This document shows positions 45,014 through 53,996 of a DNA stretch of 64,000 nucleotides, in pieces. Source of the DNA: Sulfuricurvum sp. GTDB lineage: Bacteria; Campylobacterota; Campylobacteria; Campylobacterales; Sulfurimonadaceae. The stretch lies in the NCBI GenBank assembly GCA_028718525.1, contig JAQULP010000003.1, positions 87,897-151,896 on the forward strand. Reading direction: 5' to 3'. Under the pieces are notes generated by a model. The model worked only from the letters and a program-made list of their open reading frames with translations. It was not told the DNA's origin and did no database searches. The position numbers and the translations under genes were made by a program. The number at the start of each line of letters is the position of its first letter. Position 1 is the stretch's first letter.

Positions 45014-46334
45014 GAATGAAGTCGCCGATTTTGTTAATCATATAGCCTATCGCTTCGTCTCCCATTCCCGGGTAGAGGCCGATCCAGAAACTGTCATTCA
45101 TGATTTTATCGGTATTGGGAAGAGTGCCGATCACCCGGTAGTCATCCCCCTCTTTCAACGTATCGAACATGGGATGACGGAGCATATTCCCGGCAAAAAG
45201 GTTGCGGGTTTGAATGTTTGCGTTTTCCAAATATTCAACCAGTTCGTTTCGGCTAAAAGATACCCCCTCTTTTAAGGTCATCATAAAGCCGAACCAGCTC
45301 GGATCGGAATTGGGCTGTTGTTCAACCAAGATGAGTTCTTCAAAAAGTTTCAACCCCTCGTAGAGTTTTTTGTAATTTTCTTTCCGTTTTTCGACAAAAG
45401 AGGGGAACTTTTCAAGCTGAGCCACTCCGATAGCGGCTTGCATATCGGAGACTTTGAGGTTAAACCCGAAGTGGCTGTAGACATATTTATGGTCATACCC
45501 TTTCGGCAAACTTCCGAAGCTTTGAGAAAAGCGGCATCCGCACGTATTGTCAATTCCGCTTTCGCACCAGCAGTCACGTCCCCAGTCACGCATGGAGAGC
45601 ATGATTTTTTTGAGAAGAGGATTATCGGTATAGGTGGCTCCCCCTTCACCCATCGTCATGTGATGCGGCGGATAAAAGCTGGAGGTTCCGATATCGCCCC
45701 ATGTCCCCGTGGGTTTTCCCTCATAGGTGGAACCGAGTGCGTCGCAGTTGTCCTCGATCAGCCAGAGATTGTGTTTTTCACAAAACGATTTAACGGCACT
45801 CAGATTAAAAGGATTTCCCAGGGTATGGGCAATCATAACCGCTTTGGTTTTTGGAGAGAGGGCTCTCTCGAGTTGCGTCGTATCAATGTTAAAATGGGTT
45901 AATTCCATATCGACAAATACGGGAACGGCACCGTATTGGACGATCGGGGCAACGGTAGTCGGAAAACCTGCCGCAACGGTGATCACTTCATCGCCCCGTT
46001 TGACTTGGCGTTCACCTAAAAGCGGTGAGGTGAGGGTATAAAATGCGAGGAGATTGGCGGAACTGCCGCTATTAACGAGAAACGTCCAGCGTACCCCTAA
46101 AAATTCGGCCAGTTTTTTTTCAAATTGTTTCGAGTAACTCCCATAGGTCAGCCAAAAATCAAGCGAACTGTCGACAAGATTGACCATCTCTTGCTCATCA
46201 AAGACGCGCCCAGCATAGTTGACGCGGCTTTTCCCTTCGATAAACTCTTTGGTTTGCTGCGGTTTATGAACGAGTTCGTAATACTCTTTGGTTTTGGCTA
46301 ATATTTCTTGTTTCAGGGCTTCTTGCTGTGTCAT
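45006..46334 (-). CDS. rfbH: CDP-4-keto-6-deoxyglucose 3-dehydrase (RfbH/DdhC/E1)
   Basis: The 442-residue enzyme belongs to the DegT fold but has histidine where aminotransferases carry the PLP lysine (YPPHHMTMGEGG, about residues 221-232), the hallmark of the dehydrase. Four cysteines in CWCESGIDNTCGCRF (255, 257, 265, 267) fit its [2Fe-2S] site. With PMP it removes the C3 hydroxyl of CDP-4-keto-6-deoxyglucose, but needs an E3 reductase (RfbI/DdhD), which is absent from this window. It overlaps the epimerase upstream by 4 nt. Confidence 0.92.
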   Translation of the reverse strand: MTQQEALKQEILAKTKEYYELVHKPQQTKEFIEGKSRVNYAGRVFDEQEMVNLVDSSLDFWLTYGSYSKQFEKKLAEFLGVRWTFLVNSGSSANLLAFYTLTSPLLGERQVKRGDEVITVAAGFPTTVAPIVQYGAVPVFVDMELTHFNIDTTQLERALSPKTKAVMIAHTLGNPFNLSAVKSFCEKHNLWLIEDNCDALGSTYEGKPTGTWGDIGTSSFYPPHHMTMGEGGATYTDNPLLKKIMLSMRDWGRDCWCESGIDNTCGCRFSQSFGSLPKGYDHKYVYSHFGFNLKVSDMQAAIGVAQLEKFPSFVEKRKENYKKLYEGLKLFEELILVEQQPNSDPSWFGFMMTLKEGVSFSRNELVEYLENANIQTRNLFAGNMLRHPMFDTLKEGDDYRVIGTLPNTDKIMNDSFWIGLYPGMGDEAIGYMINKIGDFIRG

Positions 46335-47260
46335 TCTTTCTCCTCATGTTTATTCCAAAATGTAGTGCACAGTTGCAGATAGGGATCGGATTCTATTTTT
46401 TCTCGGTCTATCGTTTCTAGGATAGATGCGTAATAATTTCGCATTCGTATGATCGCTTCGCGATGCGGGGTAAATTCAAAGGTTCCGATTTCACCCATGA
46501 GGCGGCGGTTTTCGGAAGTATATTCGTTATTGAGCCCCTCATTGATGATTTTTATTTCCGACGTGTAATCACTGGTTTCATTGACCAACCGGGCTAATGA
46601 GAGCAGATCGATTTTTCTCCCTGTCGTTACGTTATAGACCTTATACGCCGTTTCATGATGGAGAAAATACTCAACGATTTTTACCAGATCCTCTACGTAG
46701 AGATAATCGAAAAAAACGTTCTTGTTGATCGTAATCGGCAGATGCAAAAGGTTCTTGACGATTGCGTTGGAGATAAATTTAAATTCGTAGTTCTCGAACT
46801 CGCCGTAACAGCCGAAAATTCTCAAATTCAGGTTATTGCCGCTTTGCTCGATGAATTTGGAAGCAACCGACTTATAGAAACCGTATTCGTCCAAAGGGAT
46901 CGCTTTATCGGCATCCTCTTCTTTGACATCCACAATCGGTTTATGTTTTCCGTATTCCGCACCGCTGCCGAAATGGATGATTTTTGAAACTTTGTCTGAG
47001 TGTTTCACGATATTGAAAAACATCCGGAGATTTTCGTGGACGATGTTCTCATTGCCGCTGTCCCGCCCGCCGCCGCGGTTGGCGCAGTTGATGATGATAT
47101 CGGGGTTTGTCGCCTCGATATAGGCATCGACACTTTTTTCATCGCTAGCGTTTAAGGTTTTGCTATCCGGCGTAAAGAGCGCATACGAATGGTTATTGCT
47201 CAGATAGTGGGATAAATGTTTACCGATAAATCCGCCGGCGCCGATGATTAGGATGTTCAT
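46331..47260 (-). CDS. NAD-dependent epimerase/dehydratase of the CDP-sugar operon
   Basis: The 309-residue extended short-chain dehydrogenase has the NAD-binding start ILIIGAGGFIGKHLSHYL, the serine region FGSGAEYG and the catalytic YGFYK. In 3,6-dideoxyhexose operons the enzyme at this position is a 4-ketoreductase or epimerase (RfbJ, RfbS, AscE, YerF-like), so it may reduce the 4-keto sugar after branching or deoxygenation. It directly abuts the thiamine diphosphate enzyme gene and overlaps rfbH. Product stereochemistry unknown. Confidence 0.82.
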   Translation of the reverse strand: MNILIIGAGGFIGKHLSHYLSNNHSYALFTPDSKTLNASDEKSVDAYIEATNPDIIINCANRGGGRDSGNENIVHENLRMFFNIVKHSDKVSKIIHFGSGAEYGKHKPIVDVKEEDADKAIPLDEYGFYKSVASKFIEQSGNNLNLRIFGCYGEFENYEFKFISNAIVKNLLHLPITINKNVFFDYLYVEDLVKIVEYFLHHETAYKVYNVTTGRKIDLLSLARLVNETSDYTSEIKIINEGLNNEYTSENRRLMGEIGTFEFTPHREAIIRMRNYYASILETIDREKIESDPYLQLCTTFWNKHEEKE

Positions 47261-49060
47261 TTACTCTTCCAGCGGTTTAACAATCATTTGCTCCATAAAT
47301 TCCGCTCTTTCCAAGAATGGGTACATATCTTCCAACGGTTTGGAAACCATGGTTCCGTCCTCACGTTTCAAAGAGGAGACGGCTGGGATGATCTCTTGAT
47401 TCTCCGGACAAATGATTTCACATAATACAGGACCGTTATAGTCAAGGGTTTTTTGAAGTGCTTCATCCAGCTCGCCGACCGTTTTGGCACAGTAATACTG
47501 AATGCCGTATGCGAGGGCGATTTTTTCAACTTCCGGGAAAGAGATTCCGGACTCTTTTTCGGTACCTATAGCCCTTCCGTCAAAGAATTTCCTTTGGGTT
47601 GCACGGATGGAAAGATAACCGTTATTGTTCCAAACGAAAAGTTTCAATGGGAGATTATAATGGACAACCGTTTGCAACTCTTGTATATTGAGCTGGAATG
47701 AGCCGTCTCCGGTGATTCCCACCACTTCGCCCTGTTTTGCAAAACAGGCTCCGATAGCTGCCGGAAGGGTGAATCCCATGTCGGCCTGAGCTCCGGAGGT
47801 GATATAGCGTTGTTTCCCTTTTATCCTCAATGCTTGGGAGGTTACGTAATAGGATGAACCTGCATCGGAAACAACGGCAGAATCCGGTTTAAGATAGCGG
47901 CAAAGGTGATCGATAAAGGTATATTTATTAATTTTAGGATCATCTTCGTAGCTCTTCAGAGATACCGGCCATGCTTCTTTCCAGTGATCGCATGTGGCAA
48001 TCCATGATGCCGTCTCCAGAGAGAATACGTTTTTATTCATTTCGATCAAAAATGTTTTGAGATCGGCATGGATCAGTTTGTCGATTTGAACCGTATTTTT
48101 CTGATGTTCCCGGTTATCGATATCGACGACAACGATAGTTGCTTCTCTGGCAAACAGGGAGTATTCAAAACCGGTTAACGCAACGCTCAATCTGGACCCT
48201 AATACTAGAACAAGATCGGCATTTTGAACGGCAAAATTGCCGGCTCGGTCCCCTTTGGTTCCCAAACGGCCGATAAAATTGGGAGAATCGGTATCCATGA
48301 CATCGATTGCGAGATAAGAAGCCGTTACAGGAAGATTGTATTGGGTTACAAAAGTTTGAAATTCACTGACCGAATCCGAAAGACGGACACCGTTTCCTGC
48401 GATAACCATTGGGCGTTTCGCCTTTTTCAGAAGGTCACAAACCTCTTGAATATCTTCGGGAGCAATGATTTCATTGTACTCTTTAGGCAATTCATCAGGA
48501 TTGAAATGGAGGAGAGATTCGGTATCGATTGTCGCCCCCTGAACATCAAGCGGTATATCGATCCAAACCGGGCCCGGGCGTCCTGATTTGGCTAAATAGG
48601 ACGCTTTTTCAAGATGATAGGCGATCTCATTGGGCTCATTAATCATAATGCTGTATTTGGTAATGCTTTGCACGATAGAGACGATATCGGCTTCCTGAAC
48701 GCCGAATTGTCGAAGCGGAAGATCGGAATTGTAGCACGTCTCTTTTTTCTTCACTTGTCCTGAAATAAACATACATTGAGTGCTGTCCTGCCATGCATCC
48801 AAGACTCCCGTAACGGCATTGGTTCCGCCGCAACCTGTCGTTACGTAGGCAACCCCGATTTTATTGGAATATTTAGAGTAAGCAACGGCGCCCATTGCAC
48901 AGGCTTGTTCATGATGATTGCAGATAACGCCTAAATGGGGATGTTTGGCAACGCCGTCATTTAAAAACATGGCACCGCCGCCGGTCAGCATAAATACTTC
49001 GGGGACCTTTAAATCACTGTATACGAATTCCGCAACATAATCGGCAACTCTCATCTTCAT
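47261..49060 (-). CDS. Thiamine-diphosphate enzyme of the acetohydroxyacid-synthase family
   Basis: The 599-residue protein has the three-domain AHAS layout. The N-terminal domain carries the cofactor-activating glutamate in CNHHEQACAMGA (E51) and the middle domain a nucleotide/FAD-like region (GRLGTKGDRAGN, LVLVLGSRLSV). The C-terminal domain has ITGDGSFQLNIQELQTVVHY and WNNNGYLSI for ThDP-metal binding. Within an rfbFGH operon it is unlikely to be the valine-pathway IlvB; YerE of the yersiniose pathway, which adds a two-carbon unit to a CDP-4-ketosugar, is the known precedent. Its ATG follows the aminotransferase stop with no gap. Confidence 0.8.
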   Translation of the reverse strand: MKMRVADYVAEFVYSDLKVPEVFMLTGGGAMFLNDGVAKHPHLGVICNHHEQACAMGAVAYSKYSNKIGVAYVTTGCGGTNAVTGVLDAWQDSTQCMFISGQVKKKETCYNSDLPLRQFGVQEADIVSIVQSITKYSIMINEPNEIAYHLEKASYLAKSGRPGPVWIDIPLDVQGATIDTESLLHFNPDELPKEYNEIIAPEDIQEVCDLLKKAKRPMVIAGNGVRLSDSVSEFQTFVTQYNLPVTASYLAIDVMDTDSPNFIGRLGTKGDRAGNFAVQNADLVLVLGSRLSVALTGFEYSLFAREATIVVVDIDNREHQKNTVQIDKLIHADLKTFLIEMNKNVFSLETASWIATCDHWKEAWPVSLKSYEDDPKINKYTFIDHLCRYLKPDSAVVSDAGSSYYVTSQALRIKGKQRYITSGAQADMGFTLPAAIGACFAKQGEVVGITGDGSFQLNIQELQTVVHYNLPLKLFVWNNNGYLSIRATQRKFFDGRAIGTEKESGISFPEVEKIALAYGIQYYCAKTVGELDEALQKTLDYNGPVLCEIICPENQEIIPAVSSLKREDGTMVSKPLEDMYPFLERAEFMEQMIVKPLEE

Positions 49061-50233
49061 TTATCTGCTCTCCAATGCTTTTTTTAAATTTTCCAGTGCT
49101 TTGATAATATTTTCTTTGGTATTGACATAACAAATTCTGACGAAACCTTCTCCGGCTTCACCGAAATTATTTCCCGGCAATAAGGCAATTTGAGCCTTTT
49201 CCAAGGCAAAATCGGCAAACTCATCACTGCTCATCCCTGTCCCGGTAATATTCGGGAATGCGTATATAGCACCGTCAGGTTCGGTACAGCTAATCCCTTC
49301 GATAGCATTGAGGCCGTTTACAAGGATTTTTCGTCGTTCGTTGTACTCATCTTTCATTTTCAACAAACTCTCTTGATCCCCGATAATCGCTTCAATCCCG
49401 GCTCTTTGAATAAATGTCGGGACACACGAGACGATGGTTGAGACCAAAAGGCCCATTTTCTCGATCACTTCGGCCGGTCCGATCGCTACCCCTAAACGCC
49501 ATCCGGTCATTGCAAACGCTTTGCTGAAACCGTTAATAATGATCGTACGCTCTTTGCATTGGTCAAGATAGGAAGGGCTTAAAAATGATTTTTCATTGTT
49601 AAAGATTAACCGTCCGTAAATCTCGTCACTGAGAAGATAAATATCGTGTTTCTGGGCAATTTCAGCTACCCGTTTGATTTCATCCGCCGTCATCACCGAT
49701 CCTGTCGGATTGCTTGGAGTATTCAAAATGATGAGTCGGGTATTGGGGGTTATAACTTTTTCCAAGTCATTCGGATCGAGTCTGAATTGGTTAGACTCTT
49801 TGAGTTCCACTCGTACCGCTTTTGCATCACACGCTTTGATGGCAGAATAGTAGGTCGGAAATCCGGGATCCGGGACAATGACCTCTTCTCCGGGATTAAC
49901 CAAACATTTGATGGTGAAATAGATAATGGAGTTTGCACCGGGCGTTACAAGAACCTGCTCCAGATCGGGTGTGAACCCTCGGCTTTTGAGCGTTGTTTCC
50001 TGAACCGCTCGTCTGAAGTCGTATAAACCCATAGAACTGGTATAGTGCGTTTCACCGTTTTTCAAAGAGGCACATGCCGCATCGACAATATTGGACGGCG
50101 TATCAAAATCGGGTTCACCTAATTCGAAATGGAGGATCTCTTTGCCTTCTCTTTCAAGCTTTTGAGCCTTATCCAAAATTTTAAACATCGGTTGACCGTC
50201 AATATTATAAGCGATATTCGAAAGGCTTTTCAT
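49061..50233 (-). CDS. Class I PLP aminotransferase in the CDP-sugar operon
   Basis: The protein is about 390 residues. It is a fold-type I, class I (AspC/AlaT-like) aminotransferase: LHFELGEPDFDTP, NTPSNPTGSVM, LLSDEIYGRL, the PLP lysine in NGFSKAFAMTGWRLG and the substrate arginine in FVRICYV. It is not a DegT-type sugar aminotransferase, so its substrate is probably an amino acid/2-oxo acid pair. GGAG supports the ATG at 50233, which overlaps the rfbG stop by 4 nt. It could supply a 2-oxo acid donor to the thiamine diphosphate enzyme next to it. Confidence 0.83.
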   Translation of the reverse strand: MKSLSNIAYNIDGQPMFKILDKAQKLEREGKEILHFELGEPDFDTPSNIVDAACASLKNGETHYTSSMGLYDFRRAVQETTLKSRGFTPDLEQVLVTPGANSIIYFTIKCLVNPGEEVIVPDPGFPTYYSAIKACDAKAVRVELKESNQFRLDPNDLEKVITPNTRLIILNTPSNPTGSVMTADEIKRVAEIAQKHDIYLLSDEIYGRLIFNNEKSFLSPSYLDQCKERTIIINGFSKAFAMTGWRLGVAIGPAEVIEKMGLLVSTIVSCVPTFIQRAGIEAIIGDQESLLKMKDEYNERRKILVNGLNAIEGISCTEPDGAIYAFPNITGTGMSSDEFADFALEKAQIALLPGNNFGEAGEGFVRICYVNTKENIIKALENLKKALESR

Positions 50234-51327
50234 ACAACACTCCACTCTATATTTTTCTTTTTCGCATCGGCTACGTACTGTTCGAGATCTTCCACGGTAG
50301 TTACCGCCCGCTCCTCATAAAACTTTTTATACCACAATACCGTTTTCTCAAATGTTGTTTCGCTCTCCCAGACATCTTTCCATTTCAGGCGAATATGGGC
50401 TTTGGAACAATCGAGTTTTAACAAATTGGCTTCATGAAGCTGATTCGGATCCCGATTAATTTCGTAATCGATCGTATCCCAATGTGTTTTGACATGTTTG
50501 ACCACCTCTTCGACGGTGATACTCCCTTCATCGCTGGGGCCAAAATTCCATGCGTCACCAAATTCGCTTTTCTCTTCCAAAAGTTTTTGCCCGATGGCGA
50601 GATAGCCGCTGAGAGGTTCGAGGACATGTTGCCACGGACGGGTTGCATACGGATTTCGGATACTGACCTTTTTCCCTTGTGAAACTGAGAGCATAATGTC
50701 CGTCATCAAGCGGTCTTTTGCCCAGTCGCCCCCGCCGATCACGTTCCCCGCACGGCACGATGCCAACAGGGTATGATGGGATTTTTGGTACTCGTGCGGA
50801 TTAAAATAGGAACTTCGGTAGGAATTGGCCAACAAATCGGCACACCCTTTGGAGGAACTGTAGGGATCATACCCCCCCATCGGGTCGTTTTCACGGTATC
50901 CCCATACCCATTCGCGGTTTTCGTACGCTTTGTCGCTGGTGATGTTGACGATTGCTTTTACGTTGTGCGCTCGGCACGCTTCAAATACTTTGAGTGTTCC
51001 GATAACATTGGTTTCGTAGGTTTCAATCGGATTCTCGTATGAAAGACGCACCAGCGGTTGGGCGGCCAGGTGAAATACGATATCGGGTTTATGGGCCGCA
51101 AAAGTTTGATTCAGTTTCTCTAAATCCCGGATATCTCCAACCACGGAGTTTATATCAAGATTCAGCAGCCCGATATGGTTCGGCTCCGTCGGAGCCGGAA
51201 GCGAATACCCGATGACGTTGGCTCCCATACGGTGCAGCCACAACGCGAGCCAGGAGCCTTTAAAACCGCTGTGTCCCGTTATCAGAACGGTTTTCCCCTT
51301 GTATATGCCGCTAAAAAGTGTATCCAT
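50230..51327 (-). CDS. rfbG: CDP-glucose 4,6-dehydratase
   Basis: The protein is about 365 residues and converts CDP-glucose to CDP-4-keto-6-deoxyglucose with bound NAD. It shows VLITGHSGFKGSWLALWL at the start, VNITSDKAYENREWVWGY, and the catalytic YDPYSSSKGCADLL. The GHSGFKGSW variant is specific to CDP-glucose dehydratases. The ATG at 51327 shares one base with the rfbF stop (TAATG); an ATG 15 bp upstream is also in frame. Confidence 0.93.
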   Translation of the reverse strand: MDTLFSGIYKGKTVLITGHSGFKGSWLALWLHRMGANVIGYSLPAPTEPNHIGLLNLDINSVVGDIRDLEKLNQTFAAHKPDIVFHLAAQPLVRLSYENPIETYETNVIGTLKVFEACRAHNVKAIVNITSDKAYENREWVWGYRENDPMGGYDPYSSSKGCADLLANSYRSSYFNPHEYQKSHHTLLASCRAGNVIGGGDWAKDRLMTDIMLSVSQGKKVSIRNPYATRPWQHVLEPLSGYLAIGQKLLEEKSEFGDAWNFGPSDEGSITVEEVVKHVKTHWDTIDYEINRDPNQLHEANLLKLDCSKAHIRLKWKDVWESETTFEKTVLWYKKFYEERAVTTVEDLEQYVADAKKKNIEWSVV

Positions 51328-52100
51328 TACCAGCTTTTCCATTTGGCTTTGTCGTTATGCCACATTTGATTGAGTTTCTGATTGTCTCTCAAGGTATCCA
51401 TACATTGCCAAAATCCATAATGTTTATATGCGACCAGCTCACCGTCTTTGGCGAGATTTTGCAATGGGAGTTGTTCAAAAATACAGGACTCATCCGCCGT
51501 TAAATATTCGAGTACTTTGGGTTCGCAGACGAAAAATCCCCCGTTGATCCATCCCCCTTCGTTTTTCGGTTTCTCAATGAAACTCGTGACACTCATATTG
51601 TCTTGAATATCCAGATTTCCAAAACGTGCTTCAGGTTGAATCGCCGTCATCGTCAGCGCTTTGCCGTGATTTTTATGAAACTGTACCGTTTCGGCAATAT
51701 TCACATCCGACACACCGTCTCCGTATGTGAGTAAAAACGGTTCATTGCCGATATATTTTTCGGCTCTCTTAATCCGTCCTCCGGTCATTGTATCCAAACC
51801 GGTTTCGACCAAGGTCACTTTCCACGGTTCACTGCTGTTGTTGTGTACTTCCATCGCATTGGTCTGCAAATTGATCGTTACATCACTTTGGTGGAGAAAA
51901 TAGTTGGCAAAATACTCTTTGATATAGTAGCTTTTGTACCCGAGCAAGATAATAAAATCGTTGAATCCGTGTGAAGAGTACATTTTCATAATATGCCAAA
52001 GAATCGGCTTACCTCCGATCTCCACCATCGGTTTAGGTTTTAAATCGGTCTCTTCGGAAATACGGGTACCATAGCCGCCGGCAAGTAGCACAACTTTCAT
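51327..52100 (-). CDS. rfbF: Glucose-1-phosphate cytidylyltransferase
   Basis: The 257-residue nucleotidyltransferase makes CDP-glucose, the first step of CDP-linked deoxysugar synthesis. It has KVVLLAGGYGTRISEETDLKPKPMVEIGGKPILWH, YGDGVSDVN and KPKNEGGWINGGFFV, all typical of RfbF/DdhA. The GT2 gene stop overlaps its ATG by 4 nt. Presence of rfbF, rfbG and rfbH together establishes a 3-deoxygenated CDP-sugar route. Confidence 0.94.
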   Translation of the reverse strand: MKVVLLAGGYGTRISEETDLKPKPMVEIGGKPILWHIMKMYSSHGFNDFIILLGYKSYYIKEYFANYFLHQSDVTINLQTNAMEVHNNSSEPWKVTLVETGLDTMTGGRIKRAEKYIGNEPFLLTYGDGVSDVNIAETVQFHKNHGKALTMTAIQPEARFGNLDIQDNMSVTSFIEKPKNEGGWINGGFFVCEPKVLEYLTADESCIFEQLPLQNLAKDGELVAYKHYGFWQCMDTLRDNQKLNQMWHNDKAKWKSW

Positions 52101-52936
52101 TTACTCTCCTCTTTCATAATTCCATTTTTGCAAAAATAAGCGTTCTGCGCACGGTGTTTTTCCATAATCGCTTTGTTGACGTCCCCTTCGATGGCACTGA
52201 AACGTTTCGGATGGTAGAGGTGGAGGATGTTGGCGTTGTTTCGGCACGATTTTAGCTCAATCCCCATTCCGCGAAAGCGCCAGCTCGGATCGACGTCTTC
52301 CCCTTCGGCTGGGAGACAATACGTTTCATCAAATCCGTTTATTTTTAAAAAATCTTCTTTATAGCACGAAAAATTGCATCCGACGATGTGCCTGACGTAG
52401 CGTTTATGGATTTGGCGGCTCAGGAAAGAGTGGGATTTAAAGGTCAAGCCGTCTTCGGGATGGCGGGCATTGTCCCGGACCATAGCGGGAAGATACCAAA
52501 GAAATTTTTTTTCTATATCACGGATTTTCAGTTGGTTGTTTTTTACCCTTGCGGTAAATTTCGGTCCCAGCTCGAACCGTTTTCCGCATAGTACAACGCC
52601 TCTGCGCCCATTTTCAAGATGGGCCTCTATAAACGTCGTATACGGGACACAATCTCCGTCGATAAAGATGAGATAGTCGTTGTGCGCACTTCGGATGGCA
52701 TTATTCAGGGCACGGTTTTTACGCCACCCTTCATCCGGTTGGGTAAGATGGACGAGATTGGGAAATCGATTTTGATGAGTGGCGATAAAATCGCGCATTT
52801 CGGCCGAATCACCGTCTTCGGAAACGATAATTTCATCGGGCAAAACGGTCTGATGTTCCAAACTTTCCAAGATAAAACCGAGCGCTTCGGTATCTTTATA
52901 AACCGAAATGATGATGGTCGATTTTGGATAAGGCAT
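52097..52936 (-). CDS. GT2 glycosyltransferase
   Basis: The protein is about 279 residues from MPYPKSTIIISVYKD. GGAGA nine bases upstream supports this start over the ATG at 52954. It has VSEDGDSAEMRDF, the donor motif FIDGDCVPYTTFIEAH, VGCNFSCYKEDF, and DVDPSWRFRGMG. It is a paralog of the GT2 at 43295-44113. It is the third gene of the CDP-sugar operon, so it may transfer the sugar made by that operon. Confidence 0.83.
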   Translation of the reverse strand: MPYPKSTIIISVYKDTEALGFILESLEHQTVLPDEIIVSEDGDSAEMRDFIATHQNRFPNLVHLTQPDEGWRKNRALNNAIRSAHNDYLIFIDGDCVPYTTFIEAHLENGRRGVVLCGKRFELGPKFTARVKNNQLKIRDIEKKFLWYLPAMVRDNARHPEDGLTFKSHSFLSRQIHKRYVRHIVGCNFSCYKEDFLKINGFDETYCLPAEGEDVDPSWRFRGMGIELKSCRNNANILHLYHPKRFSAIEGDVNKAIMEKHRAQNAYFCKNGIMKEESK

Positions 52937-52968
52937 ACCGATGCTCTCCTGCATTTAATAATACTATT

Positions 52969-53994
52969 TTATAAAATATTAGCTGATTTTAACGATTGCA
53001 TCACCCTCTCCGGGGTAATTTGGCTCATACAGATATTATCGGTGCATCGTTTCATCGTCTCACTTTTATAGCACGGTGAGCAGGAGAGACCGAGAGATAT
53101 GGGGTAGACGGCGTTTGTATCACTTTGATACGGGCTGTCGGTGATAGGATTGTTCGGCCCCATCAGGATGAACGTCGGAGTATCTACGGCGGCACCGATG
53201 TGCCCCGTAGCCGAATCGGTACATATGACCCCGCTTGCATGTTCTACAACGGAGATCAGTTCGGGTATCGAAAGCTGACCGACGAGATCGATGAAGTTTT
53301 GTTCGGGGTAGGGTTTGATTTGATTGAAAAACGGTTCTTCCCCCCGTGCGCCGACAATAATCACCGAATGCTCTTGAGAGAGTTCGTGAATGAGCTTGCG
53401 CCAGTGTTCAAACGGCCATGCCCGGTAATTTAGCCCTTTTTTTTGATTGTGGGAATTGCTCGGTGCAATAATAATTGCGTTTTCCGGAAGTGAGAATTTC
53501 TCTTTCAACGGCTGATAAGCGGCACCTCTGAGTGAAGGTTTGGCGGAAGCGAGTATCTCAGGAGAGACAACTTCACGGTAATAGTATTTGGTCGATTCAC
53601 CGCGGTTAAGGGGGATGTTTTCCTGAAGGGTATCCACAATCCCCATTCCGGTTTTGCGCGTTGCATGAATATGACGGATGAGACTTTTAAACTGTTTTCC
53701 AAATTCCAAAGAGATAAGCAGGTCATAAGGCTCTGTACGGGAGTGGCGGATAATATCGCGCTTTTGAGGACTCAGCCAAATCGGTATTTTTTTGTGTTTG
53801 AGGGGAAAAATACGATTGACACGGGTGTCGTGTTCAAAAAGTTTTGCAACGCCGGGTGTCGTGATAAAATCGATCACGCACGATTGTCCGTACTCTTCTC
53901 GCAACGCATCGATGACCGAAGTAGCGTAGACCAAATCTCCTAATGCCCCGCATCGGAGGATAAGGATACGTTTAATAGGGTTCGTAGCCAGCAT
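52969..53994 (-). CDS. GT9 heptosyltransferase-like glycosyltransferase
   Basis: The 341-residue protein has the GT9 start RILILRCGALGDLVYATSVIDAL, then IIIAPSNSHNQKKGLNYRAWPFEHW and VICTDSATGHIGAAVDTPTFILMGP in the donor domain. A C-terminal CSPCYKSETMKRCTDNICM cysteine segment resembles that of heptosyltransferases. It is the second gene of the operon, 2 bp after the small 52-residue frame. It may be WaaC/WaaQ-like or use a different donor. Confidence 0.83.
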   Translation of the reverse strand: MLATNPIKRILILRCGALGDLVYATSVIDALREEYGQSCVIDFITTPGVAKLFEHDTRVNRIFPLKHKKIPIWLSPQKRDIIRHSRTEPYDLLISLEFGKQFKSLIRHIHATRKTGMGIVDTLQENIPLNRGESTKYYYREVVSPEILASAKPSLRGAAYQPLKEKFSLPENAIIIAPSNSHNQKKGLNYRAWPFEHWRKLIHELSQEHSVIIVGARGEEPFFNQIKPYPEQNFIDLVGQLSIPELISVVEHASGVICTDSATGHIGAAVDTPTFILMGPNNPITDSPYQSDTNAVYPISLGLSCSPCYKSETMKRCTDNICMSQITPERVMQSLKSANIL

Positions 53995-53996
53995 GA

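Noticed and set aside
45318..45902. A 194-codon plus-strand frame opposite rfbH
   Set aside because: It is antisense to conserved RfbH motifs and shows no recognisable domain; a shadow frame.
47261..49060. Calling the ThDP enzyme IlvB (acetolactate synthase for valine)
   Set aside because: There is no ilvH or ilvC nearby, and the gene is locked inside a CDP-sugar operon.
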